Assembly: GCA_963777895.1 (NCBI GenBank)
Contig: CAVZSF010000005.1
Coordinates: 1,116,001-1,180,000, forward strand
DNA from: UBA2241 sp963777895
Lineage (GTDB): Bacteria; Actinomycetota; Thermoleophilia; UBA2241
Length of the DNA stretch: 64,000 nucleotides
Reading direction: 5' to 3'
Positions within the stretch are counted from its first letter, which is position 1; each line of letters starts with the position of its first letter. Position numbers and translations under genes: made by a program. Shown piece by piece: positions 21,248-31,514 of this stretch. The notes under the pieces were generated by a model. The model was given only the letters and a program-made list of their open reading frames with translations, ran no database searches and had not been told where the DNA came from.

Positions 21248-22143
21248 TGGTCGCGCAAGGGACAAGCGTCCTTGTGACCGGGGGTTCAGGCTTCATCGGA
21301 AGGCACGTGGTCCGCGCACTGCATGACCGCCATCGGGTCCTGGCGCCGACGCATACCGAACTTGACCTGTCCGATCCTGGCGCGACTCGCGCCTACCTGA
21401 ATGCCCGCCGCCCCGGCGCTGTAGTCCACTGCGCGGTGAAGCCCGGGCACCGCGCCGCCCTTGATCCCGCCCGGCTTCTCGAAGCGAACCTGCGCATGTT
21501 CATGTCTCTGGCTCGCTGCCGAGATTTGTTCGGCCGCTACATCGTCGTCAGCTCCGGCGCGGTCTACGACGTGGGCAGGTCTCTCGTGAACGCCGTGGAG
21601 GACGACCTGGGAGCGGTGGTGCCCTCGGACGAGCACGGAGTCTCGAAGTTCGTTGAGGCGATCTGGCTCGCGGATGACGAGGACGCCGTCGAGCTTCGAC
21701 CGTTCGGCGTCTACGGGCCCGGCGAAGACTACACCATACGGTTCGTGTCGAACGCTGTATGCAAGGCCCTCCTCGGCCTGCCTCTCACGCTCCGGCAGGA
21801 TCGGCGCTTCAGCTACGTGTGGGTCGAGGACCTCGCCGCCGTGATCCTCGCGGGCCTTGAGGGGTCCTTGGGGCCGGGCGCCTACAATGTCACATCGGGT
21901 GAGGACCCGGGTCTGCGCAAGATCGCGGACCTGGTGCTGGAGGTGACGGATCGGCAGGACCTTCCGATCGAGGTCGCCCTCGAGGATGAGGGCCTGCCGT
22001 ATACGGGCTCGTCACGGAAGCTGGGGGAGGCTCTCCCCGGGCTTCGGATGACGGCAATGAGGGCCGGGATCGAACGCCTCGCCGACTGGTACCGCGAGCG
22101 ACTGGACTCCATCGACAGGGAGTCCCTGTTGCAAGACCGATAG
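21247..22143 (+). CDS. NAD-dependent epimerase/dehydratase (extended SDR) with His in place of catalytic Tyr
   Basis: 298-aa extended SDR. The cofactor motif VLVTGGSGFIGRHVVRAL is intact, and VVHCAVKPGHRAALDP and VVSSGAVYDV (catalytic Ser region) are visible. The usual YxxxK is HGVSK: His130 replaces Tyr while Lys134 is kept. The C-terminal part RPFGVYGPGEDY, SYVWVEDLAAVI and GAYNVTSGEDPGLRKIADL are normal for sugar-nucleotide SDRs. ATG 21247 overlaps the preceding TGA. It may be a 4-reductase or epimerase for the CDP-deoxysugar, but the Tyr loss makes activity uncertain. The next gene starts 8 bp later after a good AGGAGG. Confidence 0.82.
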   Translation: MVAQGTSVLVTGGSGFIGRHVVRALHDRHRVLAPTHTELDLSDPGATRAYLNARRPGAVVHCAVKPGHRAALDPARLLEANLRMFMSLARCRDLFGRYIVVSSGAVYDVGRSLVNAVEDDLGAVVPSDEHGVSKFVEAIWLADDEDAVELRPFGVYGPGEDYTIRFVSNAVCKALLGLPLTLRQDRRFSYVWVEDLAAVILAGLEGSLGPGAYNVTSGEDPGLRKIADLVLEVTDRQDLPIEVALEDEGLPYTGSSRKLGEALPGLRMTAMRAGIERLADWYRERLDSIDRESLLQDR

Positions 22144-22151
22144 GAGGTCGT

Positions 22152-24152
22152 GTGCGCGTCGCCGACTACCTGGCTCAGCTCGTCATGAATCTTGGCGTTC
22201 GCCACGTGTTCGCGGTGACCGGCGGTGGGGCGATGCACCTCGACGACGCGTTCGGACGCCAGAGCGACTTGGATCCGTGTTCCAGCACCACGAGCAGGCG
22301 TGCGCGATCGCCGTCGAGGGGTATGTGCGCGCCGGCGCGGCGATGGCCGTTGTCCTCGTCACCACTGGACCGGGAGGGACCAACACGATGACGGGCGTGC
22401 TGGGGCAGTGGCACGACTCGGTCCCGGCGCTCTTCATCTGTCGGGCCAGGTCCGGTTCGACACGACCGTGGCGAGCACGTCGCTGCCGCTCCGGCAGCTC
22501 GGCGACCAGGAGGCCGACATCGTGCGCCTGGTCTCGCCGGTCACGAAGTACGCGGTCTCGATCATCGAACCAATGCGACAGCGCGGTACCACTTCGAGAA
22601 GGCCGTCTGGCTCGCCACCCACGGGCAGGCCCGGACCGGTATGGCTTGACGTTCCGCATGAACGTCCAGGCTGCGGAGGTCGCCCGCGAGGACCTCGAAG
22701 GTCGGCCTGACCGGCGTCGGCCGACGCGCGATCATGGCCGCGGTACCCGGGCGCGGCACAGCCGCGTCGCCCGACCCGAGCACGTACGCGCCTCCGGCCG
22801 AGGTCGCTCGATCGAGCCGGCCGCCCGGCCCCCGGGGCGTTCACGGGCGCTTCGATCGCAGCGCGGGCGGCCGACGCGCTGAGAGACCTTCCGCCGGCTG
22901 CAGCAGGCGGAGCGCCCCGTGATCCTCGCCGGCAGCGCCCTGCGGACGGCGGGCACCTACGACGCGTTCCTGCGCCTGATCGACGTCTCGGCGTTCCGGT
23001 CTGCACGGCGTGGAACGCCGCAGGATCTGCTCTGCGGAGGATCACCCCCTGTTCGCGGCCGTCCGGGCGCGCATGGGCGACCGTGCCGGCAACTTCGCGC
23101 TCCAGAACGCGGACGTCGCTCTTGAGCCTCGGCTGCCGGCTCAACGTCCGCCAGGTCGGCTACGAGTCCGCGGCGTTCGCCCGAGCACGCGTTCCGCATC
23201 GTCGTCGACATCGACGAGGCCGAGCTGGCCAAGCCGACGATCGCGCCACACCTGCCGTCCACGCGGACGTCGCGCTACTTCATCGACGAGTTGAGCGGCT
23301 CGCCGGCGGACGCGGAGCGCATCGCGGCCCATGACGGGCTGGGTCGGCTGGTGCGGAGCGGCCGGCGCGCTACCCGGTCGTGCTGCCCGAGCACCGGCGG
23401 CGGAGGCGCCGGTGAACCCCTATGTGTTCATGGACGAGCTCTCGAGCATCTGGACGGCGGTGACATCGTCGTCTGCGCAACGGGGCCGCCTGTGTCGTCG
23501 GCGTTCCAGGCGTTCGCGTGAAGCGCGGCCAGCGACTCATCGGCAACTCGGGGACCGCCGGCCATGGGCTACGACCTGCCGGCGGCGATCGGAGCGGCGT
23601 TCGCCGGCGCGGGACGCGTCGCAGGCACCCCCGAGCCGGACGCGTGGTCTGCCTCGCCGGCGACGGCAGCATCCAGATGAACCTGCAGGAGTTGCAGACC
23701 ATCGTCCATCACCAGCTGCCGATCAAGATCTTCGTCTTCAACAACGAGGATACTCGTCGATCCGCCAGACGCAGGACAACGTGTTCGCCGGCCGGCACGT
23801 CGGGGAGGGTCCCGGCAGCGGCGTGAGCTTCCCCGACATGGTGGCGCGTCGCTGAGGCCTACGGCATCCCCGCCTGCGCGTGTCGACCACCCTCGCTGTG
23901 CTGGATGAGACGATCGGCGGCGACGCTCGCCGAGCCCGGGCCCCGACCTTGTGGACGTGCGTGATGGACCCCGCGCAGACGTTCGCGCCGCAAGGTCGCC
24001 GCGGAGCGACTGCCCGACGGCACGGCTGGTCTCGAAACCGCTGGAGGACATGTTTCCGTTCCTGGACCGCGGACGAGTTCGCCGACAACATGCTCGTGTC
24101 CGCCGTGGACGGGCCACGGCTGATGGGGCGACACGCGACCCAGGGGAGGTAA
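22152..24152 (+). pseudogene. Thiamine-pyrophosphate enzyme (acetolactate-synthase-like), many frameshifts
   Basis: A roughly 600-codon IlvB-like TPP enzyme is recognisable across all three frames. In order: MRVADYLAQLVMNLGVRHVF with AVTGGGAMHLDDAFG (from GTG 22152 after AGGAGG), VFQHHEQACAIAVEGYVR (TPP-activating Glu), TTGPGGTNTMTGVLGQWHDS, SGQVRFDTTVAS, LRQLGDQEADIVRLVSPVTK, GRPGPVWLDVP, then the C-terminal TPP site with VCLAGDGSIQMNLQELQT and FVFNNE. It ends SAVDGPRLMGRHATQGR with TAA 24150-24152. At least eight frame changes are needed. Relatives occur in O-antigen loci and include YerE, which builds branched sugars. Either a badly called patch or a decayed gene. Confidence 0.8.
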
Positions 24153-24156
24153 GCCG

Positions 24157-24949
24157 ATGAACGAACTCGAGCGAAGGATGGTCGAGCAGCTGCAGGACCT
24201 GCGCGAGAACCATCACGTGATCGGTGTCAAGGCCGAGTTCGAGGCGGAGGGCACGCGGCTGGAGGAGGCCATCCGCCTCAAGGAGGTCATCAGCGCGGCC
24301 GGGCTGGGCCTGACCCTCAAGGTCGGCGGCTGCGAGGCGCTGCGCGACATGTACGAGGCGCGCGTGATCGGCGTGGACCGCGTCGTCGGACCGATGGTCG
24401 AGTCCCCGTGGGCGCTGCACAAGTTCGTGCTGCCGGTGAAGATGGCCTTCCCGGAAGACGAGCGCGACCAGGTCCAGTTCTGCGTCAACGTCGAGACGTC
24501 GACGGGCGCCGACAACTTCGAGGCGCATGCTCGGCGCTGCCGGATGCGACGAGCTGCGACGGCATCGTTCTCGGCCGGGTGGACCTGTCTGGGTCGCATG
24601 GGGCTGACGCGCGAAGACGTCAACAGCGACGCGGTGTACGAGGTCGCCGAGAGCGCTCTTCCGCAAGCCGACGCCGCGCGGTCTCGAGTGCGCGCTGGGC
24701 GGCGGCGTCTCCGCCGAGTCCCTCGCCGTTCATGCGGCGGCTGCCCGGCGGGCTACCTCGACCGCTATGAGACACGCAAGGTGATCTTCGCGTGTCCCGC
24801 GGCGCTCGGCGACGACGCCGACGACGGGTATCCTCAAGGCGGTCGGCTTCGAGCTCATGTGGCTCAAGAACAAGCGGGACTTCTACGGCTGCATCTTCGA
24901 GGAGGACCGCGCGCGGATCGACATGCTCCAGGGACGCTACGACGACTGA
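24157..24949 (+). pseudogene. HpcH/HpaI-family aldolase/lyase, several frameshifts
   Basis: Metal-dependent class II aldolase fold (HpcH/HpaI or citrate-lyase beta family). The intact N-terminal half reads MNELERRMVEQLQDLRENHH, GVKAEFEAEGTRLEEA, VVGPMVESPWALHKFV and FCVNVETSTGADNFEA, the last with the metal-ligand Glu. Later segments in other frames: ALPDATSCDGIVLGRVDLSG (metal Asp), MGLTREDVNSDAVYEVAES, GLECALGGGVSAESL, YLDRYETRKVIFACPAALG and FELMWLKNKRDFYGCIFEED, ending GRYDD. At least five shifts are needed. It is 4 bp after the TPP enzyme and just before an SDR, so it belongs to one module. Substrate unknown. Confidence 0.78.
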
Positions 24950-24966
24950 TCTCGCAGGCGGGAGGC

Positions 24967-25647
24967 ATGTACGAGTGAGAGGGCCGCACCGCTCTGGTGA
25001 CGGGCGGGTCGCGAGGCATCGGGCGCGCCATCGTCGAGCGGTTCGAGGAGCTCGGCGCGCGCGTCCTGGCCCCGACGCGGGATGAACTCGACCTCGCGGG
25101 ACCCCGGCCGTCGAGGCCTTCGCAGCTCACGTCGGTGAGCCCGTCGACATCCTCGTGAACGACGCGGGCGTCAATATCCTCGCAGGGGATCGAGGATCTG
25201 GGGGATCGGGAGCTTGAGGAGACGCTGCGTGTCGACCTCGTCGCACCCATCAGGCTTTGTCGGGCCTTGGCCCCAGGAGATGGCCGAGCGAGGCTACGGC
25301 CGGATCGTGAACGTAGGCTCGGTCTGGGGGGTCGTCGCGAAGCCTCGCCGGCTGCGCATACATCGTCGCGAAGTCGGGCCTGAATGGGCTGACGAGGGCT
25401 TTCGCGGTGGAGCTCGCGCGGCGCGGGGTACTGGTGAATGCCGTCGCACCGGGATTCATCGCGACCGAGCTCACGAGGCAGAACAACTCGGTGCGCGAGC
25501 TGGCTGTCGATCGTGGAGCAGGTCCCTCTGAAGAGGCTGGGCGAACCTGAGGAAGTGGCGGAGGTCGTTGCGTTCCTCGCATCGTCGCGAAACGCCTTCA
25601 TGACCGGGCAGGTCGTCGTGTGCGACGGCGGCTACTCCTGCGTGTGA
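24967..25647 (+). pseudogene. Short-chain dehydrogenase/reductase (FabG-like), several frameshifts
   Basis: Classical SDR of about 240 residues spread over three frames: RTALVTGGSRGIGRAIVERF (TGxxxGIG cofactor motif), PVDILVNDAGVNIL, GYGRIVNVGSVWGVVAK, CAYIVAKSGLNGLTRAFAVE (YxxxK), VLVNAVAPGFIATELT, and PLKRLGEPEEVAEVVAFLAS ending DGGYSCV. ATG 24967, after GGGAGG, is in the right frame but meets TGA after three codons (MYE-stop-EGRTALV). At least four more shifts follow. Presumably reduces an intermediate of the TPP/aldolase/cyclase pathway. Consensus error or decay cannot be told apart here. Confidence 0.78.
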
Positions 25648-25659
25648 CGTTGGCCGACC

Positions 25660-26733
25660 GTGAACGCCCACTTCGCGATCCATTCTCGGTTGCGCGACTA
25701 CGAGGTCGAGTTCCCCGAGGACGATGCCTGGGTCAGCGAGCTCGCTGAAGTGTCCCCTGCCTATGTGGTCGGTGGACGAGAACGTGTGGCGGCTGTACGC
25801 AGAGAGCCTTCTCGCACCACTCTGTCGAGTTCGACGTAGCGAAGCTCACGATAACGGAGGCCGGCAAGACGTTCGCGACCGTCGAGTGCCTCATCGACGA
25901 GATCACGCGGCGTGCCCCGAAACGCACAGTCACCGTCATCTCGGTCGGCGGCGGGATCACCCAGGACATCACCGGCTTCTTCGCTTCGACGTTGTACCGA
26001 GGCGTGCGCTGGGTCTACGTGCCGACGACGCTGCTCGCGATGGCTGACAGCTGCATCGGCGGCAAGACGTCCCTGAACGTCGGCGCCCACAAGAACCTGA
26101 TCGGTACCATGTATCCGCCCCACCGGCTGTTGGTGCACCCGGGCTTCGTCGCGACGCTCACGGAGGCCGACTACCTCAGTGGGCTCGGCGAGGTCGCCAA
26201 GCTTGCGCTGCTCGGGGGCAACGAGGAGCTGGCCGCCTTTCGCAAGCTCCTCCCCCGCCTGCTGAAGAGAGACCTGGACGCAGTGGAGCTTTCGATCAAG
26301 ACCTCGCTCCTCACTAAGAAGGCGTACATCGAGGCGGATGAGTTCGACGAGGGACGGCGGAACCTGCTGAACTTCGGCCACTGCTTCGGGCACGCCCTTG
26401 AGACAGCGACCACGTTCGCCCTCCCGCACGGTCAAGCAGTCGTGCTCGGCATGATCCTCGCGGACTGGGTGGCCTGTAGCCGTGGTCTTCTCGATGCGTC
26501 GGAGGAGGCCCGGCTCAGGAGGGAGGTGCTGCTCCCGCTCCTGCCGTCGTGTCCCGAGCTGTCCGAGGACGCGCGGCGCAGCGTCGTCCAGGCCATGGAA
26601 TACGACAAGAAGCGGACGGGGCACGGTCTCGCGCTCGTCATGATGACGGACGGTCTGGTGCCGGTGCGGGTCGCGGACTTGACCGTCGAGGAGGCCATAC
26701 GCCGCGGTCGACGCAGCTGTCATCGCTGTGTGA
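25660..26733 (+). CDS. Sugar-phosphate cyclase, 3-dehydroquinate-synthase-like, frameshifts at both ends
   Basis: NAD- and metal-dependent cyclase fold (AroB/DOIS/EEVS superfamily). From GTG 25660: HFAIHSRLRDYEVEF, a shift near 25770, then TITEAGKTFATVE, VISVGGGITQDITGFF, YRGVRWVYVPTTLLAMADSC, IGGKTSLNVGAHKNLIG, LGEVAKLALL, NFGHCFGHALE and MEYDKKRTGHG. The core from about 25830 to 26695 is intact. A final shift gives the end EEAYAAVDAAVIAV at TGA 26731-26733. It differs from the housekeeping AroB (47275): GGGITQD replaces GGGVVGD and ADSCIGGKTSLN replaces VDASLGGKVAVD. It is therefore a second, specialised cyclase; product unknown. Confidence 0.82.
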
Positions 26734-26769
26734 GCGGGTCTCAGTGATGGCAGTCGAAGCGGCGAGCGT

Positions 26770-27238
26770 TTGCGCCCTCGCGCATGGGTCGAGCACGCCG
26801 CCGACAGGCTCATCCCGGACTCGCTCGAGGCGCGTCGGGAGCAGATCCTCTACCTCGCCGTCGGTGGGTGGAACACGCTGTTCGGCTACGGCGTCTTCGT
26901 GGCGCTGTACGCATGGCTCGGCGATGACGTTCCGGCCCCTGTCGTCATCGTCGCTTCGTGGGTGATCGCCGTCGCCAACGCCTATCTGGGCTATCGCTAC
27001 CTGGTCTTTCGGAGTCACGGCCGCATCCTGCAGGAGCTGCCTCGCTTCAGCGCCGTGTACCTGCTGACGATGGCGGTGAATCTGCTGGTGTTCCCGCTGG
27101 CGATGCGGCTGTTGCCCCTGAACGCCTACGTCGTGCAGGCCCTGTTCACGGTGCGCGGTGGTGATCACCAGCTACGTTGGCCACAAGCACTTCAGCTTTC
27201 GCGGCGGGCAGGAGCCGGCAACGCCGTCGAGTAACTAA
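26770..27238 (+). CDS. GtrA-family membrane protein (putative flippase), frameshift near end
   Basis: About 155 aa with four hydrophobic helices. GtrA proteins are thought to flip polyprenyl-phosphate-linked sugars. Visible: YLAVGGWNTLFGYGVFVALY, WVIAVANAYLGYRYLVFRS, LPRFSAVYLLTMAVNLLVF, and after a one-base shift near 27153 the family-typical end VVITSYVGHKHFSFRGG, stopping at TAA 27236-27238. The start is unsettled: TTG 26770 opens the frame, and coding sense may extend a little upstream. It is followed by a GtrB-like GT2 gene, so the pair forms a GtrA/GtrB lipid-sugar system. Confidence 0.82.
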
Positions 27239-27241
27239 TCG

Positions 27242-27278
27242 ACCGTGGCCCGTTGCCGATGAAGGCAACGGCCACGAT
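27242..27278 (+). other. Intergenic inverted repeat (hairpin) between gtrA-like and GT2 genes
   Basis: CGTGGCCCGTTGCC (27244-27257), loop GATGAA, GGCAACGGCCACG (27264-27276): a 13-bp stem with one bulged C. No T-run follows, so it is not a standard intrinsic terminator; it may stabilise the mRNA 3' end or attenuate transcription. Confidence 0.6.
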
Positions 27279-27301
27279 CCAGTGAGGATTCGAGGAGCAG
27301 G

Positions 27302-28259
27302 ATGCCGTTCCTGAGCGTCGTCACCGCCTGCTACAACGAAGAGGAGAACGTCGCCGAGACGTACCGCCAGGTGCGCGCCGTCATGGAGAGCTCTGCCGCC
27401 GCGGGACGGCGAGCCGTACACGCTACGAGCACATCTTCATCGACAACGCCTCGACGGACCGGACGGTGGAGATCCTCCGCGGGATCTGCGCCAAGGACAA
27501 GCGCGTCAAGGTCATCGTCAACACGCGCAACTTCGGGCATATCCGCTCGCCGTTCCACGGCCTCCTGCAGGCGCAGCGGCGACGCGGTGATCAGCATCGT
27601 CGCCGATCTGCAGGACCCGCCGGAGATGATCCGCGAGTTCGTCGCACAATGGGAGGAGGGCTACAAGATCGTCGTCGGCGTCAAGCAGGAGAGCCAGGAG
27701 AAGCGCTCCGATGTTCTTCGTCCGCGGCCTCTACTACCAGCTGATCAACACGGCTGTCCGAGGTCCCGCTGATCGAGAACTTCACGGGCTTCGGCCTGTA
27801 CGACCGCGAGGTGATCGAGACAGCTGCGGGCGATCGACGACCCCTACCCCTACTTCCGCGGCCTGATCTGCGAGCTCGGCTACGACCGCGTGGAGATCCC
27901 GTACACCCAGCCCGCGCGGCGTCGCGGCATCACCAAGAACAACTTCTACACCCTCTACGACATGGCGATGCTCGGCATCACCAACCACTCGAAGGTGCCG
28001 CTGCGTCTGGCCACGATGGCCGGGCTTCCTCTCGTCAGTATCGTCGCGCTCGGCGTCTCGCTCATCTACCTGGTGCTGAAGCTGGTCTTCTGGGACACGT
28101 TCGAGCTCGGCATGGCGCCGCTGCTGATCGGCGATCTTCTTCTTCGGCAGCGTGCAGCTCTTCTTCATCGGCATCCTCGGCGAGTACATCGGCTCGATCC
28201 ACACGCAGGTCTACCACCGGCCGCACGTGGTCGAGAAGGAGCGCATCAATTTCGACTGA
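27302..28259 (+). CDS. GtrB-like GT2 glycosyltransferase, multiple frameshifts
   Basis: Second polyprenyl-phosphate glycosyltransferase of the cluster, about 318 codons. Pieces in order: MPFLSVVTACYNEEENVAET, YEHIFIDNASTDRTVEILRG, VKVIVNTRNFGHIRSPFHG, AVISIVADLQDPPEMI (DxD-like site), YKIVVGVKQESQEK, NFTGFGLYDREVIE, PYFRGLICELGYDRVEIPYT, NNFYTLYDMAMLGITNHSK, two C-terminal helices (GLPLVSIVALGVSLIYLVL and GSVQLFFIGILGEYIG), ending KERINFD at TGA 28257-28259. Around five single-base shifts are needed (near 27405, 27575, 27705, 27760, 27825, 28130). Only moderately similar to the GT2 at 17985, so it probably carries another sugar. Confidence 0.83.
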
Positions 28260-30116
28260 GGCGCGACCGAACCTGCGGGAGGCGACTCCCGGCTGGAAGG
28301 CCGCGCTGTTCTCGGCCACAGCCGTTGCCACGACCGCCATCGCCCTGTTCTTCACCTGGAGACGCCTGTTCGTCGGCGTGGACCTTCTCGCCGAGAGCTA
28401 CTACGTACTGGTGCCATGGCGCTGGGTCATGGGCGCCCATCCGTTCGCGCCCGAACAGAACGTGCTGCAGATGGCGGGCCTGCTTGAGTACCCCTTTCTG
28501 AAGCTGTTCGGGCTGTTGAGGGGCAACGACCCGACAGGTGTCGTGCTGTACGCCCGGCACCTGTACCTGCTGCTCATGGTCGCGGTGGCCGCCGCCTCCT
28601 TTCTGCTCCTGCGGCGGCTGGTCTGCTGGCAACTTGCGCTGCTGATCGCGACCGCTGTCATGACGTACGTCCAGCGCGCAACGCCGCAGCTCGACTACAA
28701 CACGATGGGCATGGCCTTCCTCACGCTGGGCGGGGTCCTCGGCGCCTGGGTGGTGGTGCGCGACAAGGGGTGGGCCTATGCCGCGGGATCTGGTGTTGCC
28801 TTTGCCTGCGCTGTCGTCGCGTACCCCACGCTGATCGTCGCTGCGCCGTTCGTGGGGGTGTTCTTCGTCATTGCTCAGGCATGGGAGAGGCGGGAGGGAG
28901 TCGACCGGGTGGCACCGCGTTCGGCTGGAGCGCGAGGCCGCCGTGCCGACAGCACCCGCTGGCGCATGCTCGTCGCCTGGCTCATCGGCGGCGCGCTTGT
29001 GCTGGTGCCGGTCGGCCTCCTGCTGGTCAGCTTCGGGCTGACCAACGTCCGCGCGGGCGTGGAGGGGACCGTAAGCAGCACTGAAGTGACCGGACAGCTT
29101 GGAGGCGCAGAGAAGGTGGCAGCGCTCGTCAGCGCTGTCCGCGGCTTCCTCACGGGGTACCCGCTCGTGCTTGCAGTCCTGGCGCTCGTCTACCTTGTGT
29201 ACCGGCGCTGGCCTCGAAGGGGACGACAGCTCCTCGGCGGCGTGCCCCTCCTCTGTGGCTGGCGGCACAGCGCGCGGGGTTGGACGCCGCCGGCTACGTC
29301 CTTGCGTACGCTCTCCTGGCTCCGTATCTCTACCTGTTCATCCCGCAGACCCGGCGGGGGGCAGGAGTGCGACTTCTGCTCTGGATCTGGGTCCCGTCGC
29401 TGATCGCCGGAGTCGTGACCGCTTACTCGAGCGCTTCTGGCTTCGCGAACGCCCAGGTCGGCATGGCCCCCGCGGTGCTTCTGAGCGGGCTCTTCCTCGC
29501 TTGGGCGCTGCAGCCGGTGAAGGAAGAGGAAGCTTCAGCACCTCGCGCGACGTCGGCGGCGATTCGACGGCGCGGGGCCCTGCTCGCGCATGGCTCGCCC
29601 TTGGCGTGCTCGCGGCCGTGGTGGCGGTCACCGTCGGCCTCCAGTTCGAGTACCAGCAGATCGGCGTGCCGTACGACACGATGACGAGCCGCATCACGTC
29701 AGGCCCTTGGGCGGGCATCAGGACGTGGCCAGCCCGGCACCGAACTGCTGGACACGTTCGACGGCGACCTTCGCGCTGCGTCGCAGCCGGGTGACCACCT
29801 CCTCGTGTTCTACACCGGCGTCGGCTACTACCTGTATTGGAGCGGTCCCATCGCCACGGACTCATACTGGCTCCTTCCGGAGGACGAGTCGGCGACGCTG
29901 CCATCTGCGACGCTGGACTACTTCCGACAGAAGCGGATCGTGCCAACGCTGATCGTGCGCTTCATGGGCACGGAGGGTCTGACCGACGGGCAGATCGCAG
30001 ATGGCGCGGCCGGCTTCGGCTACCGCGCTGTACTTGTGAGGCCCAGCTACGTGATCTACCGAAAGCCGGCGGGGGAGAGCACCGCAGACGTGCTCGACAG
30101 GCTGCGTCAGCTGTGA
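28249..30116 (+). CDS. Polytopic membrane protein, putative GT-C-type glycosyltransferase, frameshifted
   Basis: About 620 codons. The first two thirds form many hydrophobic helices (AALFSATAVATTAIALFF, LYLLLMVAVAAASFLLL, AFLTLGGVLGAWVVV, VAYPTLIVAAPFVGVFFVIA). A short loop after helix 1 with DLLAESYYVLVPWRW suits a GT-C first extracytoplasmic loop. After shifts near 29270, 29560 and 29735 the chain continues as YVLAYALLAPYLYLF, ALGVLAAVVAVTVGLQFEY and a soluble C-terminal domain (HLLVFYTGVGYYLYWSG to VLDRLRQL). No standard start codon lies in frame near the GT2 stop, so the start given is only the probable edge. Family not recognised with certainty; role inferred from context. Confidence 0.65.
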
Positions 30117-31514
30117 GCGCCGAGGTACGGAGGGAAGGCGATAGGGGGCTGGGTGTCTGGCTTGCTGTCGCCGTGGGCGGCTTCGGGCTCCTCATGACCC
30201 TGCTCATCTTGGCGCGGGGTGGTGGCTACCTCGTCGTCGTGCCCCGCCTCGCGTTCGTGGTGCCGCTCGCCGTCGTGGGCACGGTCACGATTCTGGTCGC
30301 ACTCGGCGCGGGCCGCTATCGGATCGACGCCGTCGGCTGGCTCGGCGTTGTCGTCGTCGCCGGCTTCGCGTGGAACTTCGTCGTCTACTGGCTGAAGTTC
30401 GGTGGCGGCACCTGGGACCTGCTCATCCTGCTAGCGAAACCCACGGGTATCGACTTCCGCGACGGCGTCTACCGTCCAGCGGAGGCGTTCTCGACGGCGG
30501 TGAGTGGCTGGCCGCCCCTGACGCTGTACCTGGGGCGGCCGTTCACGCTGCTGGACTTCGCGACCGCCTACCTCGTCCAAGTCGGGATCCTGGTGGCACT
30601 CGCTCTCGTCGCAGCGGCCCTGAGCGCGGCGCTTGCCGGCAAGGCCGCCTTCGCGCCCGATCCTTCGGGGGAGCACCGCCCGCTCGACGTGAAGCTCCTT
30701 GCCGTGGTGATGGGCCTCTGGCTCGTCACGTCGTATGGCTTCATGTTCGAAGTGGAACGCGGCAATATCGACCTGTACGCCCTGGTCTTCGCGCTGCTCG
30801 CCGTGTGGTATGCCCTGCGATCGCCGAAGTCCGCCTGGCCGTCGGCCGTCCTGCTCGCCGTCGCCATCGGCCTGAAGCTTTATCCGGCGATCCTGGTCGT
30901 CGTCCTCGTGTGGCGCTACAAGTGGCGTGCCTTGCTGCCTCTCGTCGTCAGCGTGGCCGCCGTCATGCTGGCCGCTGGTCCCGCCAACCTCCGGCACTCC
31001 TTTGCGACACTCGACGCGAACCAGGGAAGACAGATCCTGTGGTGGGGCAATCATTCCTCGACCGCCCTGGCGCACATCCTGCGGGACACCACGAGTTGGG
31101 CACCGTCGTGGATCGGCCGCCCGCTGTTGCTCGTCCCCTGCGCTCTCTGGGTGCTCACGCTGGCGACCCTCATGAAGCGCGGTTGGAGCGACCGGCACGC
31201 CGTGGTGGCCGCGGCAGCAAGCGTTCCCTTGATGGGGATCGTTCCTTCCCTCAGCAACGACTACCGACTGGTGCTCTGCGTCTTCCCCTTGGCGCGTGCT
31301 GGTCGCGCTGATCGGTACGATGCGACGCGAACCGGAGGCGGCGTGGGTCCTGCTCTTCGGGGTGCTCGCCCTCGCGATGATGCTGCTCGCCCGCTCGTCG
31401 CTGGTGGTGGCGCCGTCCCTGCAAGGGAGCAAGTACGCCCTGCTCGTCCTTCTGCAGGGCTTGCTGCTGATCGTCACGCTGCTGACGCGCGACGCGGAAG
31501 GCGCTGAGTCCTAG
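30113..31514 (+). CDS. GT87-like (DUF2029) membrane glycosyltransferase, frameshift near end
   Basis: About 467 codons with ten or more helices. GTG 30113 overlaps the previous TGA. The GT87 pattern includes FMFEVERGNIDLYALVF and VAIGLKLYPAILVVVLVW, with DANQGRQILWWGNHSSTALA in a later loop. Near 31285-31295 the frame shifts by one base, giving VALIGTMRREPEAAWVLLF to the end DAEGAES. The TAG stop lies in a CTAG that is also the stop of the opposite-strand transposase and resembles the stop of the next glycosyltransferase (see IS entry). Likely uses a polyprenyl-linked sugar outside the membrane. Confidence 0.8.

Noticed and set aside
25660..26733. Second copy of aroB
   Set aside because: Key loops differ from the intact AroB at 47275, and it is linked to glycan genes, so a specialised cyclase is more likely.
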